Under the pieces are notes generated by a model. The model made no database searches. It was not told the DNA's origin and worked only from the letters and a program-made list of their open reading frames with translations. Positions 11,269-20,870 of a stretch of DNA of 64,000 nt are shown here, piece by piece. The DNA lies in assembly GCA_030407315.1 (NCBI GenBank), contig JALQPE010000100.1, positions 124,001-188,000 on the forward strand, read 5' to 3'. This DNA comes from Asparagopsis taxiformis (Eukaryota; Rhodophyta; Florideophyceae; Bonnemaisoniales; Bonnemaisoniaceae). The translations under genes were made by a program, and so were the position numbers. Position 1 is the first letter of the stretch. Each line of letters begins with the position of its first letter.

Positions 11269-13001
11269 TGGGTGGCGCTGTTTTTTTGTCACATTGTAAC
11301 CTATTTGTCACTGCGATTGTTTCTCGTCTAACTTTATTCCGTTTGTCAACGGTGCGCGGCATGGCATGAATTGCTGGGGTGTGCGGTCACTTACGTGGGC
11401 AGCCATGAGAGATCTTGCTGTTCTGGGTGGCAGATGTCCACGTAGGATGGCATTGTACAGCAATGTTAACTAGCTGTCATGCCCTGCTGTTGCAAATTCA
11501 ACTAGTTTTCGCAAATAATGAAAATAAACTACCAAAATTTGAAACAGAGACGAAGGCCTTCATACACTCCCCCAAGTCGGATGCCAAGTGTATCCCGACA
11601 CTATTATCGCGTTGATACGGTGCAATAGCGTCGAAAACCTACCGACGCAGTTCATCCGGAGAAATCGTAAGGCTTGTGATCCCGGAAGCGTCAAGTTACT
11701 TGAAACAATCGATGAGCACATACGGAATGCCAAGGTTGAAATACTCATTCTGTAACGCTTACAGATGAACTGGAACGGAAGCAAGAGCGGAATAGAGATT
11801 CCGCATATGACATAAGCAGCCACGGAGGCGCCACATTGGGTTACCACATACCATCTACAACACTGGCTGTAACGCCAATACCCGACAGCGTTGGCGTTGT
11901 TATCACGACAACGTTTGATTACATCTCAACACCACCTGTAAGCTCCGATTCACATCGACGAATAATTCACCGCGTTACACCGCACAGGTCAACATCACTT
12001 GAACAAAACAGTCCTATTCGCTCACATGCTGTAACCCAATTTAGATACTCGCCTTACTTGTTTTCCATCCACAACGTAGCTAGTCAATACCAGACGTTTG
12101 ACCCCGACATGCACGATATATTCTTCGTCATGCCGTATGCCCCCTTGCATTCAACGTATCGACATAATTTCTCGCGGCGCACCCATTCATCTATCGCACG
12201 TCGCGATGAACGCAGTGTAATGCCCGAGACCTAGCTGACTAGTTTCTCCAAATCAAGCCTCGCAGCGGCCAATCTTCGCCGATACACATGTATCGCGCCG
12301 ATATACGTGCATGCACAAGCGGCAATTATGGATCGTCTGCCAACAAGTAGGAGAATATTACGATCCCGCTCGCACATTGAAGCGGTCGCTATAGAAAATA
12401 AAAGCTGTGGTGGCGACGTGGCGACGGCATAGTCACGCCGTAAATAGACCGACAACCGATCACTAGATAACCCATGTAAGCATCACGTTTAGAAACAATC
12501 ACTTGATCGCCTAAAGCGGGCGGTAACATGTTGTCGACAATGTCATTGCTTAAACTGGCGCGCACACGTGCTTGCAGCACACGCATGGAGACGAACAGCA
12601 CGGCACGGTACGGCACGGAGCGAGCGGTGTAATAATGTCACGTCCATGCTCATGTAACATCATCAAGTCATGCAGCGTCGAAAGCGGTCTAGTTGCTTTG
12701 ACGCAGATCGCTTCGCATCGAATCGCAGCCCAGCCAGTGCTGCCCAACTGGCGTCCACCTATCGGTCGGGCGCTCATTTTGGCCGCGTCTATTTTTGAAC
12801 GCGGTTTAAATCTACTCATTCAGCCAGCGTGCCCACCTCGCGCGCGCAACTTGCTCACATCATAGATATATACCATTTTAATTCAAATCGGCATGTCCAG
12901 CTGCGCGCACAGCTTCCATGTCTCGCCTCACTTACTACCCAACCCATTAAATTGTCTCGAGATGTACCCCAAAGCGGCTACATAAACCGCAGGCAGCGCA
13001 C
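11269..13001. other. Intergenic, no gene seen
   Basis: A 132-codon frame at 11836-12234 has low-information His/Ser/Thr-rich sequence and no motif, so I do not call it. Around 12590-12615 there is a short repetitive CACGGCACGGTACGGCACGG stretch. The remainder is unremarkable. Confidence 0.55.
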
Positions 13002-13008
13002 TTTAAAA
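13002..13008 (+). promoter_or_regulatory. TATA-like box, Cys-rich gene A
   Basis: TTTAAAA, 74 bases before the ATG at 13076. It is weaker than the boxes of genes C, D and E but at the same distance. Confidence 0.4.
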
Positions 13009-13075
13009 GCATTGTGACAATCGAATCGACGTTGAAGCAAGCATCGGCACGCAACACACGCTCAACCAAATCACG

Positions 13076-13396
13076 ATGAACAAGCTTGCAGTATTTACAA
13101 CGACGGTGCTTCTATTGGTCTGCGTACTGGCTGCAGACGTCTCGGCACTGACGTGCCCGAATCGGTGCTTCAAGAACCAAGAAAAAGTGGAAATTACGTG
13201 CAGTCGTGAGCGATATGCGGGATGTAAAGTTCGCGAATGCCAGATGCGATTCGTGTACTATGGCACATTCAACCAATTCGGTCGTCACCGAATTGGACAT
13301 CGACCGGGATGGGCTTGCGCTGTTCCGCTACCGGATGACGACACGTCGCCTTCTATGACACCGACGCCGACGCCAGTAGCGGTGACAATGGACTAA
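13076..13396 (+). CDS. Small secreted Cys-rich protein A
   Basis: 106 residues. A signal peptide (about residues 1-24, ending DVSA) is followed by a single Cys module starting LTCPNRCFKNQ. Its C-X3-C-X10-C start matches the modules of the four larger paralogues downstream. The third spacing is longer (7 instead of 4) and the last loop is about 25 residues. A short Asp/Ser/Thr/Pro tail (DDDTSPSMTPTPTPV) then ends the protein. It lacks the C-terminal domain of the others, so it is a one-module relative or a shortened copy. Function is unknown; the family is not one I recognise. Confidence 0.75.
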   Translation: MNKLAVFTTTVLLLVCVLAADVSALTCPNRCFKNQEKVEITCSRERYAGCKVRECQMRFVYYGTFNQFGRHRIGHRPGWACAVPLPDDDTSPSMTPTPTPVAVTMD

Positions 13397-14351
13397 CACT
13401 AGCGGAATGTTGGACTTGTTGATTCTTCTCCCTGTAGTTTGGTGCTCGACCAAGTTGGTTATGGGATTGGTGTGGTCTCCGGTGCTGCGTGGGTGTACGT
13501 AGGTAGCGCTGGACTCTGTGTAGTGAGCGTATAGATGATGTAAAGTGGAAACGAAGATTTGTATGCCTGTTGACTGACGGACGCGTTACGTTTTATTCGG
13601 TATGGTATGGTCTTGAAGTCACTTCATAACTGTACAAGTTGCAACTGGTTGGTAGCGGACGCGCGGTACGAGAAGGCATTTGTAGGGATACCGACTGTAC
13701 TTTGTAGGCAGATCACATCGTGTAAACTTTCAACAGAATTGGCACTTTATTCCAACTTTATGAGATATCCGATTACAGTAATCAAACTGTAATGGCTCGA
13801 CCGAAGCGACACCAGTGCCGAGTTCCATCAGCCATGCGTGACGTGTCACTAAAACAAATATTACGTTTGACTGGTAACCCTAGATGCTCAATGTGCTTTC
13901 TCACTATGACAGTCTGTCACTTGCACCTCACGTTCACAGCTGTGCTGTACAAGGAATACAGTGGACTGACGACGAGACGTTGCATCCAATCATAACCGAT
14001 CCAACGGCGACGCAAGAGTCAAAACAACGTCAAAACAATAACCAATCAATCATCTACCGCCCTATCATACGCACCCATCAAAACCGGCGGACCGTACGGT
14101 CCAAAAACCACTGTCACATCCCGACATAACACAAATGGGCCATTCCAACCACCACCATCTCCATTACGTGTTGCACGCACGGCAAATCCCTCAACCACGA
14201 CTGACAAGTGACACATTCCAATCGCCACGTGCATCGATTCCATCTCTTCCAAAAATCCGCACTTAAACGGCGTCAATAAAGCTTCAAGATCCATCAAATT
14301 CCCGCCGTTGATCCGATCTCGTCAACCCAACACACCATACATTATCAAATC
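13397..14351. other. Intergenic, no gene seen
   Basis: Between Cys-rich genes A and B. Only short unconvincing frames. CAATAAAG at 14273 is the only TATA-like sequence near the expected place for gene B. Confidence 0.5.
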
Positions 14352-15038
14352 ATGACGATCCACCGCGTCCTTCTCGTCCTCGCACTCGCCCTGTTAACAG
14401 CCTGCACGTATGCCGCATCCGATCTGCCCGCCGCCATCCGGCAGACACAATGCCCGACGCGCTGCCGAACAAACCGCAATCGAACCCGCCGCTCGTGCCG
14501 TCGAAACGGCTGTCGCATCGGTAGATGTTTCACAGGTGTCGGTATTGACCAGCCGTTGATTCGTGGCTTTACCTGCAGAGAACGTAATAATCCTGCTCCA
14601 GCTCCGCAGCCCCAACCACTGCCAGCCACACTACCGCCCCCGGTGGTGCCGGAGAACCCGATCGTTGTGCCCCCGCCGATGGGTGCTGGACCGGTGGCTG
14701 TGGAGGGTACGACCGGAACAGTTTTGAGGTGCTCGGTGGATACACAGCCGGCTATCGGTATTCGTACTACAGTGGCTGGTGTGACTGGTGTGTTGATCTT
14801 TAGGACGTTCAGTCCGGAATTTGTGGCTGATAGAAATCGGGAGGAGACATGTTTGTCAAATGGCATGCTTGGATTTTCTGTGCCTGATATCATTCAGATC
14901 TTGGGCGGCTGTGTACCACAGACTACTTGTACCGTTACGGCTCGTCGTTGCAACTGTTCGTTACAGACTATGTTCTGCTTTAGGGAATTGCTTAACAATG
15001 CCTTCTCTAGAAACTGTCCGTCTACAACGCCGCTTTAG
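14352..15038 (+). CDS. Secreted two-domain Cys-rich protein B
   Basis: 228 residues, no intron. Signal peptide at about 1-22 (MTIHRVLLVLALALLTACTYA). The N-terminal module has the spacing C-X3-C-X10-C-X4-C-X4-C-X15-C and is very Arg-rich. A Pro-rich linker (PAPAPQPQPLPATLPPP) joins it to a C-terminal domain with LRCSVDTQPAIGIRTT, TGVLIFRTF, a Cys before LSNGM, GCVPQTTC, RRCNCS and MFCFRE. Both domains and their order recur in genes C, D and E. An AATAAA signal lies only about 10 bases after the stop. Likely extracellular; function unknown. Confidence 0.85.
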   Translation: MTIHRVLLVLALALLTACTYAASDLPAAIRQTQCPTRCRTNRNRTRRSCRRNGCRIGRCFTGVGIDQPLIRGFTCRERNNPAPAPQPQPLPATLPPPVVPENPIVVPPPMGAGPVAVEGTTGTVLRCSVDTQPAIGIRTTVAGVTGVLIFRTFSPEFVADRNREETCLSNGMLGFSVPDIIQILGGCVPQTTCTVTARRCNCSLQTMFCFRELLNNAFSRNCPSTTPL

Positions 15039-15410
15039 TTGTTTACAATAAACTGGTACTCTTTCATAGATGAGTTATTTGGCTGTGCTGAGAAATGTTT
15101 GACAGTTGAATTGACAGTTCTCGCGTAAACTTTTCTCTTTGCTTCAACCACTCGGCCTATCCGTATCGATACGTATTGTTGTCAACCGTCCAACCATTTG
15201 CAGTCATCTTGCCAATGATTATTCTATTCAATCCTCTCTGTAATCACACCATCCATCCAACTCCATCTTGCTTCCCGACAAGCACCCATCCACCCACATT
15301 CTTCAACCAGCTGCATCCATCCACATCACCCAACGTACTTCAACACGCATAACCGCTCTAATTAGCCCAAATCTACCAATGATCCACCAAGCACGCCGCA
15401 TGCAATCGTC

Positions 15411-15417
15411 TATAAAA
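15411..15417 (+). promoter_or_regulatory. TATA box, Cys-rich gene C
   Basis: TATAAAA, 92 bases before the ATG at 15503. Confidence 0.65.
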
Positions 15418-15502
15418 CCGCAACGATATCCGCATCCATCAAGCTATTCACACCCACTACCACACCATCATCACCACCATCGCACGATCCACCTACTCCA
15501 AA

Positions 15503-16120
15503 ATGGCCTCCAAATCTCTCGTCACAACCATCTTCCTATCCATGCTGCTCACCACAGCCCTCTGCCATTCGACCAACCCCGTTGCATCCACCACACTTCG
15601 CCAACTCTCATGTCCAAGGCGCTGTCGTCTCAACCAGGCAGCCACCGAACGTCTCTGCCAACGGACCGGATGTGAATTGACCCGATGCTTCCGCGGACGC
15701 AGGACAGGAACCACAACACCGATTCGTGGATTCCGATGCCGCGTGCCAAGAACATCTCCTGTACCAACGCCAACTGCGCCGCCGACAGGCCGAATCCTGC
15801 TGTGCAATATCGACAAACAGCTGCTTCTCACCGTTCGCACAACGCTCAACGGCGTGAGAGGCGTGCTAGTGTTCAGAACGTACGGCCAAGCTTTCGACGC
15901 GGATCGACAGAGAGAGGCCATGTGTCTCCAAAATGGCTCGGCTGGTATCTCAATCTCCGACGCCATTCGTCTCTCAGGGCCCGGATGCGTCCCGCAGCAA
16001 ACGTGCAAGATCCGCTCCGGCGGTCGCTGCACATGCTTGCCAGAGACGATGTTCTGCTTCCGTACGCCGATTTCTAATGCGCTGGAGATGAATTGTCCGG
16101 CGCCGACACCGATTGCCTAG
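15503..16120 (+). CDS. Secreted two-domain Cys-rich protein C
   Basis: 205 residues, no intron. Signal peptide about 1-22 (MASKSLVTTIFLSMLLTTALC). N-terminal module CPRRCRLNQAATERLC... with C-X3-C-X10-C-X4-C-X4-C-X16-C, ending PIRGFRC. The linker is short (PTPTAPPTG). The C-terminal domain has ILLCNIDKQLLLTVRTTLNG, GVLVFRTY, REAMCLQNG, GCVPQQTCKI, GRCTC and MFCFRTPISNA. This is the clearest family member and a good query for searches. Same strand and direction as B, D and E, about 460 bases after B. Confidence 0.87.
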   Translation: MASKSLVTTIFLSMLLTTALCHSTNPVASTTLRQLSCPRRCRLNQAATERLCQRTGCELTRCFRGRRTGTTTPIRGFRCRVPRTSPVPTPTAPPTGRILLCNIDKQLLLTVRTTLNGVRGVLVFRTYGQAFDADRQREAMCLQNGSAGISISDAIRLSGPGCVPQQTCKIRSGGRCTCLPETMFCFRTPISNALEMNCPAPTPIA

Positions 16121-16641
16121 AGTGCTTCGGGTATGACAGCCGGTGCACGCGTTGCTGCGTCACCGCACATAACGATTATGGTTTGCTTGCTTGTTTTTAG
16201 ACGTGTTGATGTAAAATGAAGTCTTCCTTGTATTCAAAGCAGTATTTGGGGAAATTTTAGGGATGCATCGAGTAGACTGCATATGCCAAAGTTACGAGTT
16301 ACATGTGCAGCTCGCGGATTCGCCCATCGCAAGCATTTCCACTTTTCCACATGCATGATACGCGCGGTTTGTGGTTAGCCATGACCGTATTACAGTCGGA
16401 GCTTTCGTCTGCAGTAGAATTCCCTAGCCCTCCCACGCCGATGTGAATGAATGGATCATACCACCTGCGTATCTTATCAATCGCGCCACCAACGCAATAC
16501 AACTCCCACAAACTGCTGTCTCCCAGTCGAAATCCATCAACTCATTCGCTCTCCCATCAACAGACCCCAGCTGCAAGCGAGTGAAGCTATATCTGTAGAA
16601 AAAACACTTTCATCAACGATGCCAACACCCACTAAACTGCA

Positions 16642-16647
16642 TATAAA
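16642..16647 (+). promoter_or_regulatory. TATA box, Cys-rich gene D
   Basis: TATAAA, 65 bases before the ATG at 16707. Confidence 0.65.
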
Positions 16648-16706
16648 CGGCTGTACATTTTCCGGACGCAAGACGCAGTTGCACATTTGGCACCGGGATA
16701 CGCAAC

Positions 16707-17336
16707 ATGAAGATGACCAACTTGTTCACAGTATTGGCGCTACTGCTGCTGCTTGTCGGTCTAAGCTTGCCGAGCAGTGCCTCAGAGTCAAGCGACTCTC
16801 TCGTCGAAACAGCCATCCATCAAACGCGATGTCCGCGTAGATGCCGTACTGATCGTTCATTACAGCAAAGGATATGTCGCCGACGCGGCTGTCGTCTCAA
16901 CCGGTGTTCAGACTTTGCGAACCGGATGGCATACAACTGTCGTCCGCGTCTGATGCCACTTATTACTCCGGTACCAATTCCTCCGGTGACAATCGTCGGG
17001 ACTTCTGTGCCGGACGGGGATAGGATCGTTTCATGCTCCATTGATACGCAGCTCGCAGTCGGGCTACAGACCACCGTCAACGGTGTGAACGGCGTTATTA
17101 TTTTCAGGACCTACCCGCCGGAGGCTGCTGCTGATCAGATACGTGAAGCTGCGTGCCTCGCTGACGGCACATCTGGGCTTCCTATTTCGCAGTTATTGTT
17201 GATTGCTGGTGGAGTATGCGTGCCGCAGCCGTGCGCAGTTACAGCTACAAGCTGTGTTTGTCCGATCAGCACTACTTTCTGCTTCAGGGAGGAGATTAAT
17301 CAGGCTGTGCTTGGAAATTGCCCGGCGACCGCATAA
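16707..17336 (+). CDS. Secreted two-domain Cys-rich protein D
   Basis: 209 residues, no intron. Signal peptide about 1-26 (MKMTNLFTVLALLLLLVGLS...). N-terminal module CPRRCRTDRSLQQRIC with C-X3-C-X10-C-X4-C-X4-C-X10-C, so the last loop is the shortest of the family. The linker is Pro-rich. The C-terminal domain carries IVSCSIDTQLAVGLQTTVNG, GVIIFRTYPPEAAADQIREA, a Cys pair around GVCVPQPC, SCVCP and TFCFREE. Paralogue of B, C and E. Confidence 0.87.
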   Translation: MKMTNLFTVLALLLLLVGLSLPSSASESSDSLVETAIHQTRCPRRCRTDRSLQQRICRRRGCRLNRCSDFANRMAYNCRPRLMPLITPVPIPPVTIVGTSVPDGDRIVSCSIDTQLAVGLQTTVNGVNGVIIFRTYPPEAAADQIREAACLADGTSGLPISQLLLIAGGVCVPQPCAVTATSCVCPISTTFCFREEINQAVLGNCPATA

Positions 17337-17639
17337 AGGCCTGGTTGAATTGTGGAGGCTTTTCTAGAATGGAAGGTAGTTTGATACATGACCATTGGAA
17401 AGACTCTGATAGACTTGCAAGACATCGATACGTGTGATTGAATTAAATAGTCAAGTGTAATGCCCGTTTTTATTTCAATTGGCGAAACGATAGACACATG
17501 ACACACCTCCTCGACACGGAATGACATCATCACATGCGCAGGTTACCGACCCACTTCGTCTATTCTCCTACCTCCATACATCCCACCCAACGCGCAGCAA
17601 CAAGTCTTACATTCTTTCCCAGCGCCAACCGGCCCCCAA

Positions 17640-17645
17640 TATAAA
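17640..17645 (+). promoter_or_regulatory. TATA box, Cys-rich gene E
   Basis: TATAAA, 75 bases before the ATG at 17715. Confidence 0.65.
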
Positions 17646-17714
17646 TATCTCGCCCAAACACCACCGAAACAATGTCCATCAATTCGCCATATCCACTTGC
17701 ACCGACCAGCAACC

Positions 17715-18398
17715 ATGCTATCTCACCATCTGCTTAGCATACTAGTCCTATTCCTGCTTCTTCACCTCGCAACCTCGCAAACGGCCACTCCAACACCGCT
17801 GCGACAGGTCCGGCGCAGATGTCAGAATCAATGCATGCGGAATCGGTTCCGAGTGCGTCAAGCCTGTCGTCGAATAACCTGCCGAATAATCGCCTGTCGC
17901 AGCCGCCGAACGAATCGGCAGGGATTCCGATGCGCTCGTCGGAACGAACGACCAAACGCATCGACACCGATACCGACCCCGACACCGATGCTGCCTTCGC
18001 CCGATGCGACGCCGGACCTAACCCCTGAGCCGACAATCACCCCGGATATGGAGGTGCCGCGCGTGGACAACATCCTGCTCTGCACGTCGAGAAACAGACT
18101 GCTGCTTGCTGTTCGGGCCACCATGGATGACGCGTCGGGGCAGATCATTTCGGCACCGATTATTTTCAGATCATATCTTCGAAGGGAACGGAGTAGGAGG
18201 GACGTTGAAGTGGAATGTCTGAGATCTGGTCGAAGAGGATTTACAGAGAGAGATGCTATTACGCTTGCGGCTGTTAGTGAGGATGACGCCTGCAGACCAC
18301 AGGCGGGTTGTGTTGTTGAGGGAAGTCGATGCCAATGTGACGGTGTTCCGATTTGTTCTATTAATGCTCTCAACTTGGCTATCGATCGCAAGTGTTGA
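17715..18398 (+). CDS. Secreted two-domain Cys-rich protein E
   Basis: 227 residues from the ATG at 17715; an earlier in-frame start would add six residues and weaken the signal peptide (MLSHHLLSILVLFLLLHLATS). The N-terminal module CQNQCMRNRFRVRQAC keeps C-X3-C-X10-C-X4-C-X4-C-X11-C. A Pro/Thr linker with repeats (TPIPTPTPM, PDATPDLTPEPTITPD) follows. The C-terminal domain is the most divergent: ILLCTSRNRLLLAVRATMDD, APIIFRSY, VECLRSGRRGFTERDAI, then CRPQAGC, RCQC and PICSINALNLA. It probably split from the B-D group early. Confidence 0.83.
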   Translation: MLSHHLLSILVLFLLLHLATSQTATPTPLRQVRRRCQNQCMRNRFRVRQACRRITCRIIACRSRRTNRQGFRCARRNERPNASTPIPTPTPMLPSPDATPDLTPEPTITPDMEVPRVDNILLCTSRNRLLLAVRATMDDASGQIISAPIIFRSYLRRERSRRDVEVECLRSGRRGFTERDAITLAAVSEDDACRPQAGCVVEGSRCQCDGVPICSINALNLAIDRKC

Positions 18399-18551
18399 TT
18401 TAGAGATGTGTTTTAGAAATGGATGGCAAGTGACCCGTTTTGTACGTGAAGATTCATCAAAACTGCATAAATCCCAAAATTTCGATGTTTTTTCACTACA
18501 AACTTTTAACAACAATCTCATTCGACTTCGGTAGCCGTTCGGTTGCCGATG

Positions 18552-18666
18552 CCCCCAGTAGCTCAATCGGTTTGAGCCGCCGCCCTCACGACAATCCATT
18601 TCCAGTGGGTCGCAGAGCATTGGTCTTATGAGCCAAAGGTTGCGAGTTCAAGCCTCGCCTGGGGGA
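18552..18666 (+). tRNA. tRNA-Ile(UAU) interrupted in the D-arm by a 41-42 nt intron
   Basis: All arms fold: acceptor CCCCCAG/CTGGGGG; D-stem GCTC/GAGC; anticodon stem TTGGT/GCCAA around the seven-base loop CTTATGA, giving anticodon UAU; variable AGGTT; T-arm GCGAG-TTCAAGC-CTCGC; discriminator A. The anticodon loop has no insertion. An extra 41-42 bases sit between the GG of the D-loop and the anticodon stem. Because GAGC occurs twice, the intron is either 18572-18613 (leaving the 8-base D-loop AATCGGTA, like the tRNA-Thr here) or 18578-18618 (leaving a 9-base loop). The mature length would be 73-74. The intron itself can pair (CAC with GTG, CC with GG). Confidence 0.85.
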
Positions 18667-19810
18667 TTACGCAGCTTTCTTTTGGACTCTCCACCTTTGC
18701 ATCTTGGAGTTCAAGTTTTCATTGTCTACCCTCGACTCCGTTCTCAACCTTGCTACACTTCTCCACTCAATTTCAAATTTAATCGTTTGTGGAAACGTCG
18801 CGACCGTCTTCTAATATCTATGCCCCAGTTTCATCTAACAAGCAACCAATTCCGCATGATTCCAATTGGAGATTACTGTTGACCCGAGTGAATTGCGCCA
18901 CCTCGGACATTGTTCGCGCTTTGAGCAATCTAACCAATTGTTCACTTGCAGTACAGATTCTGCGCAGTACCTCAACAAAATATGATAACCTGTCAGTTGA
19001 ATCGCAGAATAACATATCTCATTATCTATTTGTCGCGGCTGTGGAAAACCAATCACACTAATGAAGTTGACGCCACCTGTTGCGATAGCGTATTGAGGCG
19101 ACATTGGTGTATGGAACCAGCATATTGGACATCATATGCACGCTGTTGCAACTAGGAATAGAATGCATTGAGGCGACTCGCAATGTTTCTGAGCCATCCC
19201 TTCCATTGATGTGGAATTGAAAGCGTATAGTGGCGGCGGACGAATCCTAGATATGTCTTATGAGAGCTGTTTATGAAGGGGAAATATTACATCGGCCTTT
19301 GAGGAAAGAAATTGTTTCTCGTATATCAGTACGAACAAGTGAGTTTGTTCATAGAATGATAATACAACTTATATCATCAAGTCAGTTCGGTTTACAGTCA
19401 CCGCTGAAGATGATTGTTTCAACACAGTATTTGACTTTTTCCCATCTTACGCATTTCACTTACTTTTGCTGTAGGAATGCCAGTCAAGTTTACATGGTAG
19501 TATTATGTCCTCACCAAACTCGGTTATTTTTCTTGGTACAGCATCGCATCGGGACCCTGCGTGTCAAAGTGTACACCGTGGGGGAGTTGAATTCCTCACG
19601 ATCAATGAATTCCAGATAATGCTCTTAACATAGAATGGGACGAAATTTTATGCTCAACAATGGACACGATAGTGTGTTGACCATATAGGGACTGGCAGTC
19701 TCTCCCAAACAGCCCGGCGATTAGTTGGACTCCCAGCACCAGTCGAAAAGCTTCCATCCAAAATGTTTTAGAATTTATAAATATATAGCATTGCCTTGGC
19801 AGCAAGATCT
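18667..19810. other. Between the two tRNA genes, no gene seen
   Basis: About 1.1 kb with short frames only. TTTCTTTT at about 18674-18681 could stop Pol III after the tRNA-Ile. Confidence 0.5.
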
Positions 19811-19883
19811 GCCGGATTAGCTCAGTTGGTAGAGCGCGCCCTTCGTAAGGGTGAGGCCGCGAGTTCGAACCTCGCATTCGGCT
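19811..19883 (+). tRNA. tRNA-Thr(CGU)
   Basis: Complete cloverleaf without intron. Acceptor GCCGGAT/ATTCGGC (one G-T pair), D-arm GCTC-AGTTGGTA-GAGC, anticodon stem CGCCC/GGGTG around TTCGTAA with anticodon CGU, variable AGGCC, T-arm GCGAG-TTCGAAC-CTCGC, discriminator T. A TTTT follows at about 19890. Confidence 0.95.
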
Positions 19884-20144
19884 TGTGAATTTTGCCACAG
19901 TGAGCGCAGTTGGAGTCAGTGTAACCTCTCGATAGATAATTCACGTAACGTGGATGCCAGGGCACATTCCATAATTTTTTCGATCACCTGCCAGCAGTAC
20001 CCAATACACGAATTTGCCATGGAAACCACATCCTTATCTTTTGCCTGACGACGCAATCAGTACAATTTACACACAGCATCTTTCTCCTTACGCTGCAAAA
20101 AACACATGCTGATCGAGAAGCCAGCAAACTGTCATCGACCGGAA

Positions 20145-20151
20145 TATATAA
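20145..20151 (+). promoter_or_regulatory. TATA box of the Kunitz gene
   Basis: TATATAA, 66 bases before the ATG at 20211. It excludes the in-frame ATG at 20106, which lies upstream of it. Confidence 0.65.
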
Positions 20152-20210
20152 CATCAATCTCAATCCATCGCTCCCACATCTCCAGCACCAGGACAACTCA
20201 GGATTCCAAA

Positions 20211-20870
20211 ATGCATCACACTGGCGCGGTAACGCTGTTGCTACTTTTGGTCTTGGTGCAGGTCGCAACTGCGGCAGTACCAGCAGCTGTCGAAGTGCCT
20301 GCAGCTAGCGAAGAACCGCTAGCAACTGAAGTACCCACTGCCAGCGTAGTGCCAGCAGCCTGCACCGAGCTTCCAGAAACGGGCCCGTGTCGCGCATTCA
20401 TCATACGTTATTTCTTCGATCTTTCATCACAGGTAGGTCCACACACGCGGCTGCGACGCGGCGATCGCTCAGCATGCTGACCAATTTCACAGAGTTGCAA
20501 GACATTTGTGTATGGAGGATGCGCTGGTAATGTGCCGTTTGAGACGAGGCGCGAGTGTCGACGCGCTCGTTGTAGACGAAATCGTTGCTTTCTGGAGCCG
20601 GATGCCGGGCCTTGTGAGGCTGCTATTCGGCGGTACTTTTTCAATGCCGAGACAATGGTACGTGGATTGTTTGTTGCGTTGGCGGTTGCGATGGGTTGCG
20701 CACATGTCTGACCGGTTTGAGTTTAGAAATGTGAGAGGTTCTCCTACGGCGGGTGCGATGGCGTGGTGCCGTTCAGATCGAGAAGAGCGTGTGAAAGGGC
20801 AAACTGTGCTGAGAAATTGTTGGAGAGCTTGGGGGATGAGATGAGCACGGTTGGTCACGGCCGAGACTGA
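20211..20870 (+). CDS. Secreted protein with two Kunitz (BPTI-type) inhibitor domains; three exons
   Basis: Exons 20211-20432, 20493-20657 and 20727-20870 give 176 residues; both introns (60 and 69 nt, GT...AG) are phase 0. A signal peptide (MHHTGAVTLLLLLVLVQVATA) is followed by an Ala/Glu/Pro spacer with VP repeats. Domain 1 has CTELPETGPCRA, RYFFD, then after intron 1 SCKTFVYGGCAGN, FETRREC and C. Domain 2 has CFLEPDAGPCEA, RYFFN, then after intron 2 KCERFSYGGCDG, FRSRRAC and C. Cys spacings are 8-15-7-11-4 in both, against 8-15-7-12-3 in classic Kunitz. The residue after the second Cys (P1) is Arg in domain 1, which suggests inhibition of trypsin-like proteases, and Glu in domain 2. Each intron cuts its domain at the same place. 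Confidence 0.88.

Noticed and set aside
11836..12234. 132-codon frame between the dehydrogenase and the Cys-rich genes
   Set aside because: Low-information Ser/Thr/His-rich sequence with no TATA box, signal peptide or domain.
18552..18666. tRNA with a canonical anticodon-loop intron
   Set aside because: The anticodon loop has its normal seven bases; the extra sequence lies before the anticodon stem.
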